From: Oenanthe sinensis
Lineage: Eukaryota > Streptophyta > Magnoliopsida > Apiales > Apiaceae
Length of the DNA stretch: 64,000 nucleotides
Direction of reading: 5' to 3'
Assembly: GCA_028671895.1 (NCBI GenBank)
Contig: CM053802.1
Location: 19,413,631 to 19,477,630, forward strand
Part shown: piece by piece, positions 8,624-19,239 of the stretch
Layout: every line of letters begins with the position of its first letter
How positions within the stretch are numbered: position 1 is the first letter of the stretch
Notes under the pieces: model-generated
Database searches by the model: none
The model's input: only the letters and a program-made list of their open reading frames with translations
Told to the model about the DNA's origin: nothing
Position numbers and translations under genes: made by a program

Positions 8624-11600
8624 TTAGTCAGTAGAATTTAACATCCCAAGTTCACAAACCAGTCTAGTGAAAGTGATTTCATCTAATGGTTTAGTGAAGA
8701 TGTCTGCAATTTGTTGCTCTGTAGGTACAAAATGTAACTCTACAGTACCATTCATGACATGCTCTCGAATGAAATGATACCTGATATCAATGTGCTTGGT
8801 CCTCGAGTGTTGAACAGGATTGTTGGTTATAGCTATGGCACTTGTGTTGTCACAGAATATTGGAATTTTGCTCAGCAACAGTCCATAGTCCTGAAGTTGG
8901 TTCCTTATCCACAGAATTTGTGCACAGCAACTCCCAGCAGCAACATACTCAGCTTCAGCTGTCGACATTGCAACTGAGTGCTGCTTCTTGCTATACCAGG
9001 ACACCAACCTTCTACCAAGGAATTGACAACTCCCTGATGTACTCTTTCTATCAATCCTACACCCTGCATAATCAGAATCTGTATAGCCAACAAGGTCAAA
9101 ACCTGTATCTTTAGGGTACCAAATTCCAAGATTCAGATTTCCCTTAAGATACCTAAAAATTCGTTTAACAGCTATAAGATGTGATTCTTTAGGATCTGAT
9201 TGGAACCTAGCACACAAGCATGTAGAGAACATTATATCCGGCCTACTTGCAGTAAGATAAAGTAATGAGCCGATCATACCTCTGTAGCTTGTGATGTCTA
9301 CCTTCTTACCAGGCTCATCTTTATCAAGCTTAGTGGCAGTTGCCATTGGAGTTTTAGCTGAAGATGCATCTTCAAGACCATATTTCTTCAATAATTCTTT
9401 GATGTACTTGGTCTGGCAAATGAAGATTCCATCTTTCCTTTGACTTACTTGGAGTCCAAGAAAATAGTTCAGCTCTCCCATCATGCTCATTTCATACCTA
9501 CTCTGCATTAGCTTAGCAAATCTACTACACAACTGATCGTGAGTAGAACCAAATATAATATCATCTACATAGACTTGCACTAATATCATATCATTTTTAT
9601 GCATTTTATGGAATAGAGTCTTATCTATGACACCTCTAGTAAAACCATTTTCAAGTAAAAATATAGATAGTGTGTCATACCATGTTCGAGGGGCTTGCTT
9701 CAGGCCATAGAGTGCTTTGAAGAGGAAGTACACAAAATCTGTAAATTCTGGATCTTCAAACCCTGGGGGTTGTTCCACATATACTTCTTCTTCCAGCTCT
9801 CCATTCAGGAATGCACTCTTCACATCCATTTGATATACTTTAAAGTTGGAATGTGCTGCAAATGCCAAGAACATCCTGATAGCTTCAAGCCTTGCCACTG
9901 GTGCATATGTTTCATCATAATCTATTCCTTCCTCCTGGGAATAACCTTTAGCAACCAGTCTGGCTTTGTTCCTCGTAACAATGCCATCTTCATCCAGCTT
10001 GTTTCGGAATACCCACTTTGTGCCAATAATAGACTTGTTCTTTGGCCTGGGTACTAGTTTCCATACCTTTTGTCTCTCAAATTGATTGAGTTCTTCTTGC
10101 ATGGCAAGAACCCAATCTGGATCTTCTAGTGCTTCTTCCACTTTCTTTGGTTCTACTTCAGAGAGAAAACCAGAGAATAAACATTCATTTTGGGAAGCAC
10201 GTCTTGTTTGAACTCCAGCATCTGGATCTCCAAGAATCAATTCAAAGGGGTGATCTCTACTCCACACCCTGTGTCTAGGCAGATTTGCCCTAGATGATTC
10301 AGCCTGATTTTCATTATTGTGCTGGGTCCTGTTTGTTGATCCTTCAGTTGCTCCCCCTGAGCTGCTGCTTGGATGAGAATGAGATTCTCTGCCACTACTA
10401 GTAGTTTCTGTGAATCTTCCACTGTTTCCACTACTAGGGACAGAATCATCATTGTTGATATTCTCATTTGGAACTTGAATCTCTGTTGCAGCTTCAGGTT
10501 CTACTTCACCTCCATCTGAGTTCAAATTTTCAAACTGCAGAGTTTCAGTGTCGTCTGTTCTTTGTAGACTTGGGAGCTTTAGATCATCGAAAGTTACATT
10601 CATGCTTTCAATGACCTTTTTGTGATCAATCACATAAACCCTGTACGCCTTAGATTCCATTGAGTAGCCAAGAAATATGCCTTCATGAGCCTTGGATTCG
10701 AACTTTCCCAGATGCTCATCATCTTTCAATACGAAGCACTTTGCTCCAAACACATGAAAGTATTTCAGTGTTGGTTTCTTGTTGGCCATTAACTCATAAG
10801 AAGTCTTGTCATGTTCTTTATTGATCAGGGTACGATTTTGAGTGTAGCAAGCTGTGTTGACTGCTTCAGCCCAAAGGTATAGAGGCAACTTTGCTTCATT
10901 CAGCATTGTTCTTGCTGCTTCAACCAAAGTCCTGTTCTTCCTCTCTACCACTCCATTTTGTTGTGGAGTTCTGGGCGCTGAGAATTGTCTTGTTATTCCT
11001 TTTTCCACACAGAATTCATTCAGGATTGCATTTCTAAATTCTGTTCCATTGTCAGACCTTATTTTCCTGACAGGCAGACCAGCTTCCAACTCAAGTTTCT
11101 TTAAGTGATTGATGATTGTTTGAGGGGCCTCATCCTTTGCGGCTAGAAACAACACCCACGTGTACTTGGAGTAGTCATCAACAATTACAAGTGCATATCT
11201 CTTCCTTGACATTGACATGACGTTGACTGGACCAAATAAATCCATATGCAGTAGTTGCAGTGGTTCAGTAATGTCAGTTGAGTCTTTGCTTCGATGAGAT
11301 GCTTTCTTTGACTTCCCTTTTTCACATGCTTCGCATAGCCCTTCTTGACAGAATTCCATCTCGGGCAGACCTCTAACCAATTCCCTCTTTACTAAAGAGT
11401 TCATAGTTTTAAAGTTGAGGTGAGAGAGTTTCTTGTGCCACAACCAACTGTCCTCTGTTGAAGCTTTGCTATAAAAACATTGAACTTCACCTTTGCTTGC
11501 AGAGAACAAATCAGCTATGAAGAGGTTCCCCTTTCTCACTCCCTGAAGAGCAAGCTTCGAATCCTTCCTGCTTTGGATAGCACATCTTTCCTTCTCAAAA

Positions 11601-11902
11601 GTTACTTTGTATCCCTTGTCAGTGAACTGACTGATACTCAGAAGGTTGTACTTTAATCCGTCCACAAGAGAGATGTTCTCAATGATAACATTCCCGATTT
11701 CCAGATTGCCATATCCCTTTGTGAATCCCTTACTGTTATCTCCAAAGGTCACTATCGGGCCAGCTTTCTCAACCACATCTGTTAGCAGGGCTTTGTCTCC
11801 AGTCATGTGCCTAGAACATCCGCTGTCAAGTATCCACATGACACGCTTGTTCTTTGCTGTACCCTGCATCCACAGATTGATTACTTTTTCTTTGGCACCC
11901 AA
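8624..11902 (-). CDS. Element A pol: protease, integrase, reverse transcriptase, RNase H
   Basis: The polyprotein cuts, copies and integrates the element. Domains in order: aspartic protease (WILDSG then CSRHMTGD, near residue 25), GAG-pre-integrase zinc region (WHKKLSHLNF with CEACEKGK, residues 150-200), integrase core with the DDY, RSDNGTEF and PQQNGVVERKNRT blocks (240-340), copia reverse transcriptase with WVFRNKLD, MDVKSAFLNGELEE and YVDD (620-870), and RNase H with TDSDYAG and STAEAEYVA, ending in ADIFTKPLDE. The frame is open throughout and all key residues I checked are present. The frame is -1 relative to gag and overlaps its end. The first possible codon at 11902 is TTG, not ATG, so expression probably needs ribosomal frameshifting. 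Confidence 0.95.
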   Translation of the reverse strand: MGAKEKVINLWMQGTAKNKRVMWILDSGCSRHMTGDKALLTDVVEKAGPIVTFGDNSKGFTKGYGNLEIGNVIIENISLVDGLKYNLLSISQFTDKGYKVTFEKERCAIQSRKDSKLALQGVRKGNLFIADLFSASKGEVQCFYSKASTEDSWLWHKKLSHLNFKTMNSLVKRELVRGLPEMEFCQEGLCEACEKGKSKKASHRSKDSTDITEPLQLLHMDLFGPVNVMSMSRKRYALVIVDDYSKYTWVLFLAAKDEAPQTIINHLKKLELEAGLPVRKIRSDNGTEFRNAILNEFCVEKGITRQFSAPRTPQQNGVVERKNRTLVEAARTMLNEAKLPLYLWAEAVNTACYTQNRTLINKEHDKTSYELMANKKPTLKYFHVFGAKCFVLKDDEHLGKFESKAHEGIFLGYSMESKAYRVYVIDHKKVIESMNVTFDDLKLPSLQRTDDTETLQFENLNSDGGEVEPEAATEIQVPNENINNDDSVPSSGNSGRFTETTSSGRESHSHPSSSSGGATEGSTNRTQHNNENQAESSRANLPRHRVWSRDHPFELILGDPDAGVQTRRASQNECLFSGFLSEVEPKKVEEALEDPDWVLAMQEELNQFERQKVWKLVPRPKNKSIIGTKWVFRNKLDEDGIVTRNKARLVAKGYSQEEGIDYDETYAPVARLEAIRMFLAFAAHSNFKVYQMDVKSAFLNGELEEEVYVEQPPGFEDPEFTDFVYFLFKALYGLKQAPRTWYDTLSIFLLENGFTRGVIDKTLFHKMHKNDMILVQVYVDDIIFGSTHDQLCSRFAKLMQSRYEMSMMGELNYFLGLQVSQRKDGIFICQTKYIKELLKKYGLEDASSAKTPMATATKLDKDEPGKKVDITSYRGMIGSLLYLTASRPDIMFSTCLCARFQSDPKESHLIAVKRIFRYLKGNLNLGIWYPKDTGFDLVGYTDSDYAGCRIDRKSTSGSCQFLGRRLVSWYSKKQHSVAMSTAEAEYVAAGSCCAQILWIRNQLQDYGLLLSKIPIFCDNTSAIAITNNPVQHSRTKHIDIRYHFIREHVMNGTVELHFVPTEQQIADIFTKPLDEITFTRLVCELGMLNSTD

Positions 11903-11925
11903 ATTTGATTGGGTCCAAGAGGCTT
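11881..11925 (-). other. Candidate -1 frameshift region between gag and pol, element A
   Basis: The gag and pol frames overlap for roughly 40 nt. The pol frame (-1) becomes open just after a TAA and gag stops at 11881-11883. Directly before the gag stop the gag-frame codons are AAG AAA AAG TAA, containing G AAA AAG, a near-slippery heptamer in which the A-site AAG could re-pair as AAA. There is no ATG for pol here. The mechanism is inferred; a spliced or reinitiating route is not excluded. Confidence 0.45.
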
Positions 11926-14349
11926 AGATAAGTAAAAAGATTTAGCTATAGAAATTTTCTGGTCCTTGTCTTTCTCATCGACTGAACCCTTGCCCTTTGG
12001 TTTAGCCTTGACAGAGGTGTCTTTAGGCTTAGAGACAGGGGTTTCCTTCCTAACTTTAGGAGGACTGGCAGTCTTTGCCCTAACATGCTTTCTAGTCATG
12101 TTCACATCTGTATTCATGCAAGTACTTGATGAAGAATTCATTAAGTTAATGTATGCAGACATGATATTGAAAGCACATGGCATGCATCCTACTTTACCGC
12201 ATGGTTGATGAGGAATAGACATGGCAGGCATGGCAGGCATACTAGAAGTTCCTGTTTTAACTACTTTTATCTTATTGCATGCATGCGTAAGATGACCAGT
12301 AGACTTGCAATTATTACAAACTTTTCTAGCATTGTTAGCACCTACCTTACCATTTCTGTTAGCTTTCTTGTTTTCATTTTTATTGCCTATTTCAATTTTA
12401 ACCTGTTTCTTAGGTTGTTCAATTTTAACAGTTTTCTTAGGCATGTTCTTCTTATCTACAACCTTTTCCTTTTTCTCCTCAACAAGGAGTTCTTCTTTCA
12501 TTAAGAGATCATCTTCATTAAGGGGTTCTAAGATAAATTTCTTATAAAGGGGCTTAGCTACATCCTTCAATACATGTGGAATGTCTTGCTTCATAGGACT
12601 TTCCTCAGCAATAGATTCTACATGCATTTTTCCAGCTTTCTTATCATAGTCAAAACCTATTCCTGTTTTCTGACCTATGACTTGTTTGTCTATAGCCTCT
12701 TTTACAAGATTCGCAGATTTCTTATAAGCTTGAAGTTTTAACTCTAGATCAGAAATTTTACTTCTAAGAGCTGCTTCTACTTCCTGGTTGCACCTATCTC
12801 TATTCTGAAGATATTCTATTTTCTGTTTCAGATCTTCTACATTAACACATGCAAGCTCTAGTTTTTCGTTTTTAGTTCCTAACAGTTTATTCTTAAGAAC
12901 TAGTTTAGCATTTTCTTCTACAGATGCTAGCATGCTTGTATGTATGTTAAACATTTCTATGCTCAGATCTTCCACAGTTTTCTTATACTCAGAATTAGAC
13001 ATGTCAACGGAGGAAAGAAATGATACCTTAGATGATTGAGGTGATTCCTCTGAAGAGTCTGCCATTAGTGCAAGATTTCCATAGACCTCTTCTTCATCGA
13101 TGTCAGAATCATCCCAGCTCTTGCCTTCAGCTATATAAGCTCTTCCTTGATGCTTCTTCACCAGCGCATCATATTTCTGCTTTAGTTCATCGTAGGACTC
13201 CTTCCTTTCATTCCCTTGTTTTGGTTTCCGGCATTCTGTTGCAAAATGACCGGGTTCTCCACAATTGTAGCATTTAAACTTGCTTCTATCTACCATCCCT
13301 GTCTTATAGCCTCCTCTGCTGTGAGACCCTGAAGACGATCCACCTCGATTACTGCTTTTGTCCCTGGAACCACTGTAACTTGAATTACTCTTAAATTTGA
13401 ACTTTGGGTTCCTTCTGAATCTGAGGTTCTTGAACTTTCCTGCCATGTAGGCCATAGTCTTGTTTTCCAGTTGTTCAAGTTCTTCTATTGAATAGAAGTC
13501 GTCTTCATCACCCGGTTGAGAATTCTCTGTGAATTCAGCTTCTAAGATTTCTTCTTTCTCGACTGCAGGTGCTTCTTTGTTGGTCTCTTTCACAGCAATG
13601 TCCTTGGCTACTAGAGCTGTCGTCTTCAACAGTGCAGAATTCTTATTGTCCACTGTACCTGAGCCATAAATGATTTGTCGCTGCTCTTGCTCCATCTCAT
13701 GAGTCTTGAGCTTTCCGTATAGCATTTCAATGGACATTTCATTTATATCACTTCTCTCTCTGATGGCAGAGATTTTGTGCTCTAGGTGTGCTGGCAGTGT
13801 CAACATAAACTTTCTGTTGATCTCCCTACGTGTGTAGGTCGTCCCATGTAGAGACAAGTCATTTAGCAATTTGTTGTATCTCTCGAAAACCTGAGTGATA
13901 CTTTCTCCAGGTAATGACTTGAATGCTTCATATTGGGAGGTAAGAATGTCTAGCCTGTTTTCCTTCACTTCAGCTGTACCCTCCATCAACAGATCAATCG
14001 TGTCCCACATCTGTTTGGCACTGGTGCAATTTATCACCTGATTTAGCATAGTTGTGTCCAAAGAATCCATCAAGATGCATTGTAGATGATTGTCCCATGC
14101 TACTTTCTCTTTGTCAGTGTCAGTAAATTCTGATGGTTCCTTTGGGGTAAACCCTTGAGGAATCCGAACGCCATCTTCTGAAAATGTCTCTGGTGTAAGC
14201 TTTTGAGGAACATAGGGGCCATTTTCAAGAATCCCAAGATATTGAGAATTACTAGTCTTGATGAAAATGGTCATCTTCTTTTCCCACAAAATGTATTCAT
14301 TTTTGTCGAAGGTGGGAATTTTGATACTGCTTAATTTTTGGGTACTCAT
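11881..14349 (-). CDS. Element A gag (822 aa, Sirevirus type)
   Basis: The protein begins with a copia gag (UBN2-like) region: PTFDKNEYILWEKKM near residue 12 and the W-D-x-I block KQMWDTIDLL near 125. A classic CCHC zinc knuckle (CYNCGEPGHFATEC) lies at about 359-373, flanked by a Ser/Gly/Arg-rich basic stretch. After it comes a long coiled coil (470-560), a Lys-rich region and a second CCHC knuckle (CNNCKSTGHLTHAC) at about 676-690. The second knuckle and the long C-terminal part are typical of Sireviruses. It ends in TAA at 11881, inside the start of the pol frame. It would form the virus-like particle and bind element RNA. Confidence 0.93.
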   Translation of the reverse strand: MSTQKLSSIKIPTFDKNEYILWEKKMTIFIKTSNSQYLGILENGPYVPQKLTPETFSEDGVRIPQGFTPKEPSEFTDTDKEKVAWDNHLQCILMDSLDTTMLNQVINCTSAKQMWDTIDLLMEGTAEVKENRLDILTSQYEAFKSLPGESITQVFERYNKLLNDLSLHGTTYTRREINRKFMLTLPAHLEHKISAIRERSDINEMSIEMLYGKLKTHEMEQEQRQIIYGSGTVDNKNSALLKTTALVAKDIAVKETNKEAPAVEKEEILEAEFTENSQPGDEDDFYSIEELEQLENKTMAYMAGKFKNLRFRRNPKFKFKSNSSYSGSRDKSSNRGGSSSGSHSRGGYKTGMVDRSKFKCYNCGEPGHFATECRKPKQGNERKESYDELKQKYDALVKKHQGRAYIAEGKSWDDSDIDEEEVYGNLALMADSSEESPQSSKVSFLSSVDMSNSEYKKTVEDLSIEMFNIHTSMLASVEENAKLVLKNKLLGTKNEKLELACVNVEDLKQKIEYLQNRDRCNQEVEAALRSKISDLELKLQAYKKSANLVKEAIDKQVIGQKTGIGFDYDKKAGKMHVESIAEESPMKQDIPHVLKDVAKPLYKKFILEPLNEDDLLMKEELLVEEKKEKVVDKKNMPKKTVKIEQPKKQVKIEIGNKNENKKANRNGKVGANNARKVCNNCKSTGHLTHACNKIKVVKTGTSSMPAMPAMSIPHQPCGKVGCMPCAFNIMSAYINLMNSSSSTCMNTDVNMTRKHVRAKTASPPKVRKETPVSKPKDTSVKAKPKGKGSVDEKDKDQKISIAKSFYLSKPLGPNQIWVPKKK

Positions 14350-14623
14350 GGTTGTTAAGAATTTTAAATCTTAAGAAATAATTAATTTCTCAAAAATTAA
14401 AATCAATTCAAATAAAAAATTAAATATTGAGAATTTAATTTTAATTCGAATTCTTGATGATTGATAGCTTTTTAAAATTTAGTGAATTTAAAATCAATGA
14501 AAAATTCGAAATTGAATTTTCTTTTAAAAATAAAAGAAAATTCAAGATAAATTTTTCTAGATCTAAAAATGCACTTTTTAGAAAAACTATTTTTGGATCT
14601 TGATTTGTAAAGTCAATCAACAA

Positions 14624-14635
14624 GCTCTGATACCA
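14624..14635 (-). other. Element A primer-binding site (initiator tRNA-Met)
   Basis: On the - strand TGGTATCAGAGC lies two bases after the 5' LTR end. It is the standard complement to the 3' end of plant initiator tRNA-Met used by most plant copia elements. Confidence 0.93.
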
Positions 14636-14637
14636 AT

Positions 14638-15979
14638 TGTTAGGTCCAAAATCATCATAGAAGGGGGGGTTGAATATGATGTTGTAGATTTTCAACTTTG
14701 TTTTGCGGAAGTGTTTGTGTTTTTATATGATATGAGCTTGGCAGTAAATAAAACACAAAGCTGAGAAATAACAAGTTATTATTAAATCCCTGGGGTGCTA
14801 CAAATCTAATCAAATGATTAGCTGCAGTGGGTTCAAAATAATATTACAACAATTACAGTTGGGAGATATAAATGAGTGTCTTTAATGGAGCTTCCCGGCT
14901 GTATTTGTTGATAGCTTGAAGATGATAACCAATTAAAACAATTGATTTGAACCCATATATATTTGCAGTCTTCTTGGAATTTAATTCCACAATTGCTTAA
15001 GTCCTGAGTGGCGCCTACACAGTGGTAATGGTGTAAAGGCGCCACTTGAGGCTTGTTGAGGCTGAAGTCTTGAGTTGCGCCGAGTATGTGAGTTGCGCCT
15101 CTACTCTGTAAGCCCTGTGTTGGCGCCACTTACTGCCTTAGAATATTTTTCCTTTGCGCCTTAACTTATTTGTTGCGCCTATACAGTAGTTCCCCTGTAT
15201 AGGCGCCACACACACTTCGCCTTAGAATTTCCTTGCGCCTGGAGTAGTTATGTTGCGCCTGCACACTGAGTTCCTAGTGCAGGCGCCACTCACCACTTAG
15301 ATTCTAAGTGCAACTATTTTCTTGTGCTTTGTTAGTTTAGTTGCGCCTACACTCATTGCACTGTGTAGGCGCCACTCATACTTCCCTTAGACATTTCTTG
15401 CACCTTGGAAATATATGTTGCGCCTCTCCATTGCTTCAAGAGTATTAATGCCACCAAATGCAGTAATACTTGCCTTAGCATATTTCTTGAATTCTTCAAG
15501 TAATTACCACTTTGCTTCACTCTTTTGGCTTGGCTTGTTCAACTGATTTTCTTCTGATTAATTAAGATAATTCTCTTCTTGTTGTGCTGACGCTTAGTGC
15601 ACTGGTCTGGTTCACAAACGACTAACACTTGAATGAATTTCCTTAATCTCTGTTCTGTTTCAGCTGATAAACCCTGGACTTTTGCATTGCTTCTTATCAC
15701 TGAAACCCTTAGACAATTACACATGGATCACTGCTCTGTCTTTAGTATGAAGTCTTCTGAACTCTTATTTGTCACTGAGGCTTGAACATGTTAATGAACT
15801 TCTATCCCTGACGTTCAGTAATTCTTCTAACTTGAATGTACAACAATGATGAATGTATTATCTTCTTGATTATGTCCTTCTGGATTCCTGTGCTGCATAT
15901 TAGTATTATTTGTCTGTCTTTGTTTCTTAGTTGAGTTATTGTTATCACTATTACATACTACGTTACATTATGCTTTACA
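14638..15979 (-). repeat. Element A 5' LTR (right copy)
   Basis: It is the same length as the left copy. The hairpin array occupies about 15006-15456, and a TATATAT box lies at 14955-14962, downstream on the transcribed strand. Differences seen against the left copy: an A for G near 14763 and an A for G near 15312. Confidence 0.95.
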
Positions 15980-15984
15980 ATTGC

Positions 15985-18549
15985 TGACCTTGACTCAGTA
16001 AGAAAGGATAAAATCTATTGTTTCTACAACAAAGCTTCATCTTCTGAAAGCTGGTTGTGGCACAAGAAGCTTTCTCATTTGAATTTCAAAGCAATGAATT
16101 ATCTGATGAAGAGAGAATTGGTAAAAGGCCTTCATCAACTTGAATTCGGTCAAGAAGGACTATGTGAGGATTGTCAAAATGGGAAACTAAGGAGAGCTAC
16201 TCACAAAAGTACTCCCAGTGGTTCAATAAGTGAAGCTTTTAAACTTTTCATTTGGACTTATTTGGTGATGTGAATGTGCAGTCACTGGAAAAGAAACGAT
16301 ATGTCCTTGTAATGGTTGATGACTTTTCAAGATACACTTGGGTGAGGTTCCTGGCAACCAAGAATGAAGCTGCACAAGAAATTCTTGATCTAGTAAGAGT
16401 CCTTGACAAGAATCCTAAGTTCAAAGTCCAATTCTTGAGAAGTGACAATGGTACTGAATTCAAAAATAGTATCATGAATGACTTCTGCAAAGACAATGGT
16501 ATCACTCAAAAATTCTCTGAACCAAGGACCCTCAACAAAATGGTGTGGTGGAAAGGAAAAACAGAACTCTTATTGAGGCTACAGAACCATGTTGAGTGAA
16601 GCAAACTTCCTACTCATTTTTGGGGTGAAGCTATTATACAGCCTGTTATACTCAAAACAGGACAATTGTCATCAAGGCTTTTTGGAAGATGTTGATGATG
16701 AAGAATCACCAAGAGTTGAACACATAATTTTTGGTCAAACTAAGGTTCTTAATCAATCTAAAAAAAATGAAGGAATTGTTCAAACAATAGATTACTCTGA
16801 GAATATTCCCATGAATAGTGGACTTGAAGAAATTGATGTTGTCAATAGTGCAAGAGCAAAGGAGGTTGTCAATCAATAGAATGCAGAAGATTCTAAAGAT
16901 TCTATAAGAGAAACTAAGTGAAATAGGGATCACATAAATGATTTAATCATTGGTGATCCAGGAACAGGAGAAAGACTAGAAGAAATGTGACCAATGAATG
17001 CATGTACTCCTGCTTCCTGTCTCAAGTTGAGCTTAAAATTCTAGATGAAGCCATTCTTGATCCGGATTGGATTAATGCAATGCAAGAAGAACTTAACCAG
17101 TTTGAAAGAAGCTGTATTTGGAAATTGGTACCAAGACCAAAGAATAAGTATGTAATTGACACTAAATGGGTCTTCTAAAATAAGACAGTAGAGTTGTCAC
17201 AAGAAACAAAGCAAGGCTGGTAGCAAAAGGTTACTGTCAACATGAGGGAATTGATTATGATGAAACATTTGCCCCGATTGCCAGACTTGAAGCCATAAGA
17301 ATTTTCTTAGCTTTTGCTGCATTCAACAACTTCAAGGTTTTTCAAATGGATGTAAAAAGTTCTTTCCTAAATGGAGAACTAGAAGAATTTTATATTGAAC
17401 AACCCTCGGGCTTTGAAGATCCAAAGATGTAAAACTTTGTGTACATGTTACTCAAAGCATTGTATGGTCTAAATCAAGCCCCAAGGGCCTGGTATGACAC
17501 TCTTTTCAAGTTTCTCCTTGAGAACAATTTCACAAGAGGGATTATGGATAAAACTATGTTCTACAAAAAGCATGGAAAAGATATCATACTAGTCCAAATC
17601 TATGTGAATGATATCATCTTTGGCTCAATAAATGAAGAATTGTACAAAGAATTCTCTGACTTAATGCTGAACAAATATGAGATGAGTATGATGGGTGAAT
17701 CAGTATTCTTTCTTGGACTTCAGGTCTATCAAAAGAAAGATGGAGTCTCATTTGCAAAACTAAATATGTCAAAGATCTTTTGAAAAGATTTGATATGGAA
17801 GACTCATCACCAGCAAAGACTCTGATCTCAATAATAACACAACTAGACAAGGATTCATAAGAAAAGAAGGTGGATAATAAGATGTATAGAGGAATGATTG
17901 GCTCTCTCCTCTATCTAACTGCTAGTAGGCCTGGCATCATGTTTGTTACAGGTTTGTGTCTGCAAGGTTTCAGTTTGATCCAAAAGAGTCACATTTGATG
18001 GCAGTTAAAATAATCTTTAGATGTTTGAAAGGCACTCAAGATTTAGGCCTCTGGTATCCTAAAGAATCTGGTTTTGACTTGGTTACTACTCAAACTCAGA
18101 CTATTCTGGATGTAGAATTGACAGAAAAAGTACAACAGGAAGCTGTCAGTTTTTAGAAGAAATATTGGTTTCATGGTTTAGCAAGAAGCAGCACTCTGTG
18201 TCTAATTCAACTGTTGAGGCTGAAATACATTGCAGCTGGTAGTTGTTGTGCTCAGTTACTTTGGATGAGGAATCAATTGTTGGACTATGGTTTGGCATTT
18301 CAAGGGATCCTTATTTTCTGTGAAAACACCAGTGCAATAGCCATTTCAGAAAATCATATTCAACACTCTAAGATTAAGCACATTGACATCAGACATCATT
18401 TCATTAGAGAGCATGTTGAGCAAGGAATAATCAAGTTAATCTATATGTCCACAGAGAAACAACTTGCAGACATTTTCACCAAACCTTTGGCTGAAAAAAC
18501 ATTCAACAGGCTAGTGAGTGAATTAGGTATGTTAAATTTATCCTGTTAA
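15985..18549 (+). pseudogene. Element B pol remnant: integrase, reverse transcriptase, RNase H
   Basis: The region resumes the pol frame cut at 1730. Recognisable pieces are the GAG-pre-integrase zinc region (WHKKLSHLNF, 16055-16200), integrase (VDDFSRYTW, RSDNGTEF, 16252-16590), reverse transcriptase (ARLVAKGY, DETFAPIARLEAIR, QMDVKSSFLNGELEE; the catalytic block reads YVNDIIFGS instead of YVDD at about 17600) and RNase H ending in ADIFTKPLAEKTF (18214-18549). Frameshifts and stops separate the pieces. The PQQNG block of integrase is shifted out of frame near 16530, and a stretch of the integrase C-terminal region appears deleted. Confidence 0.92.
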
Positions 18550-19239
18550 TATATTTCTGTAACAAGTTGATTTAGTGATAAAAAATGTTAGTTAACTGAA
18601 ATTCACTGTGAATTAATGGCCTGTTAAGGTTTTTTGATTTTTATCACAGTGGGAGATACATGATGAAATTTTACTGAGAAGTTAAATAATTTATTTTTAG
18701 TGATTTATCTCATATGGTGTTAATAAAAAGTATTGTCAAGTGTCTTGACAGTATATTTTATCTATGCTTTCATATTATGATAAGTTACTGTCAATCACTT
18801 GAAGGAGTCTTGACAGCATAGTATGTGGGACTGAAACTTACTATCAATAACCTACTATCAGTATTCATTGATAGTATAGTTTTCTAAAATCCCCGCATAA
18901 TATACTGTCAATGGTTAAATAAGGGTTATTGGTTATTTATTTATTCTCTAACCACTAATGTTACTGTCAAGAGTGTTTGTGATTTCCAGCGCAGGAGTTA
19001 CTGTCAAAAGGGAATGGATTAAGCATACAACTATCAAATTAATCGATTAAAATTCTTTCTTGACAGTTTCTTTTTCATTTAGTATAAATACAAACAGAAT
19101 AAAATCACTCTCACTCTTTACTTCTTCTAAAAACTCTTCTACTCTCAAAAGCTCTAAACCTTCTACTCTCTCTCTACAACCCAGTTTGTTTCGTTCTCTT
19201 TTCTAGCCAAATTTCTTAACCCCTAACTTTTTTACAATC
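18550..19239 (+). promoter_or_regulatory. Element B pol/third-ORF spacer: CTGTCAA motif array plus TATA box and leader
   Basis: Between 18725 and 19070 the motif TACTGTCAA or its complement TTGACAGTA, with CTATCAA variants, occurs about ten times in both orientations. The same motif fills the LTR at 27320-27850. A TATAAATA box at 19083-19090 follows the last motif by about 20 bp. The shared string AGTATAAATACA is also found at the LTR TATA box (28046-28057). After the box comes a pyrimidine-rich leader of about 150 bp up to the ATG at 19240. This is the layout of a plant promoter with its 5' UTR. Confidence 0.6.
19083..19090 (+). promoter_or_regulatory. TATA box of putative internal promoter, element B
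   Basis: TATAAATA about 150 bp upstream of the third-ORF start codon. It is preceded by the CTGTCAA array and followed by a CT-rich leader. Confidence 0.5.

Larger units (their letters stand above)
1731..15979 (-). mobile_element. Element A: complete, young Sirevirus-type Ty1/copia retrotransposon
   Basis: The two flanking LTRs are both 1342 bp (1731-3072 and 14638-15979) and differ at very few positions; I noticed two, both G/A. The element starts TG and ends CA and is flanked by the 5-bp duplication ATTGC (1726-1730 and 15980-15984). Read on the - strand the order is 5' LTR, tRNA-iMet primer site, gag (14349-11881), pol (from about 11902 to 8624), a spacer with hairpins and a TATA box, a 1378-codon third ORF (7400-3264), polypurine tract and 3' LTR. 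All three ORFs are open over their full length. The large coiled-coil gag and the third ORF are Sirevirus traits. It sits inside the pol gene of element B. With near-identical LTRs and open frames it may still be competent; transcription cannot be judged from sequence. Confidence 0.95.
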
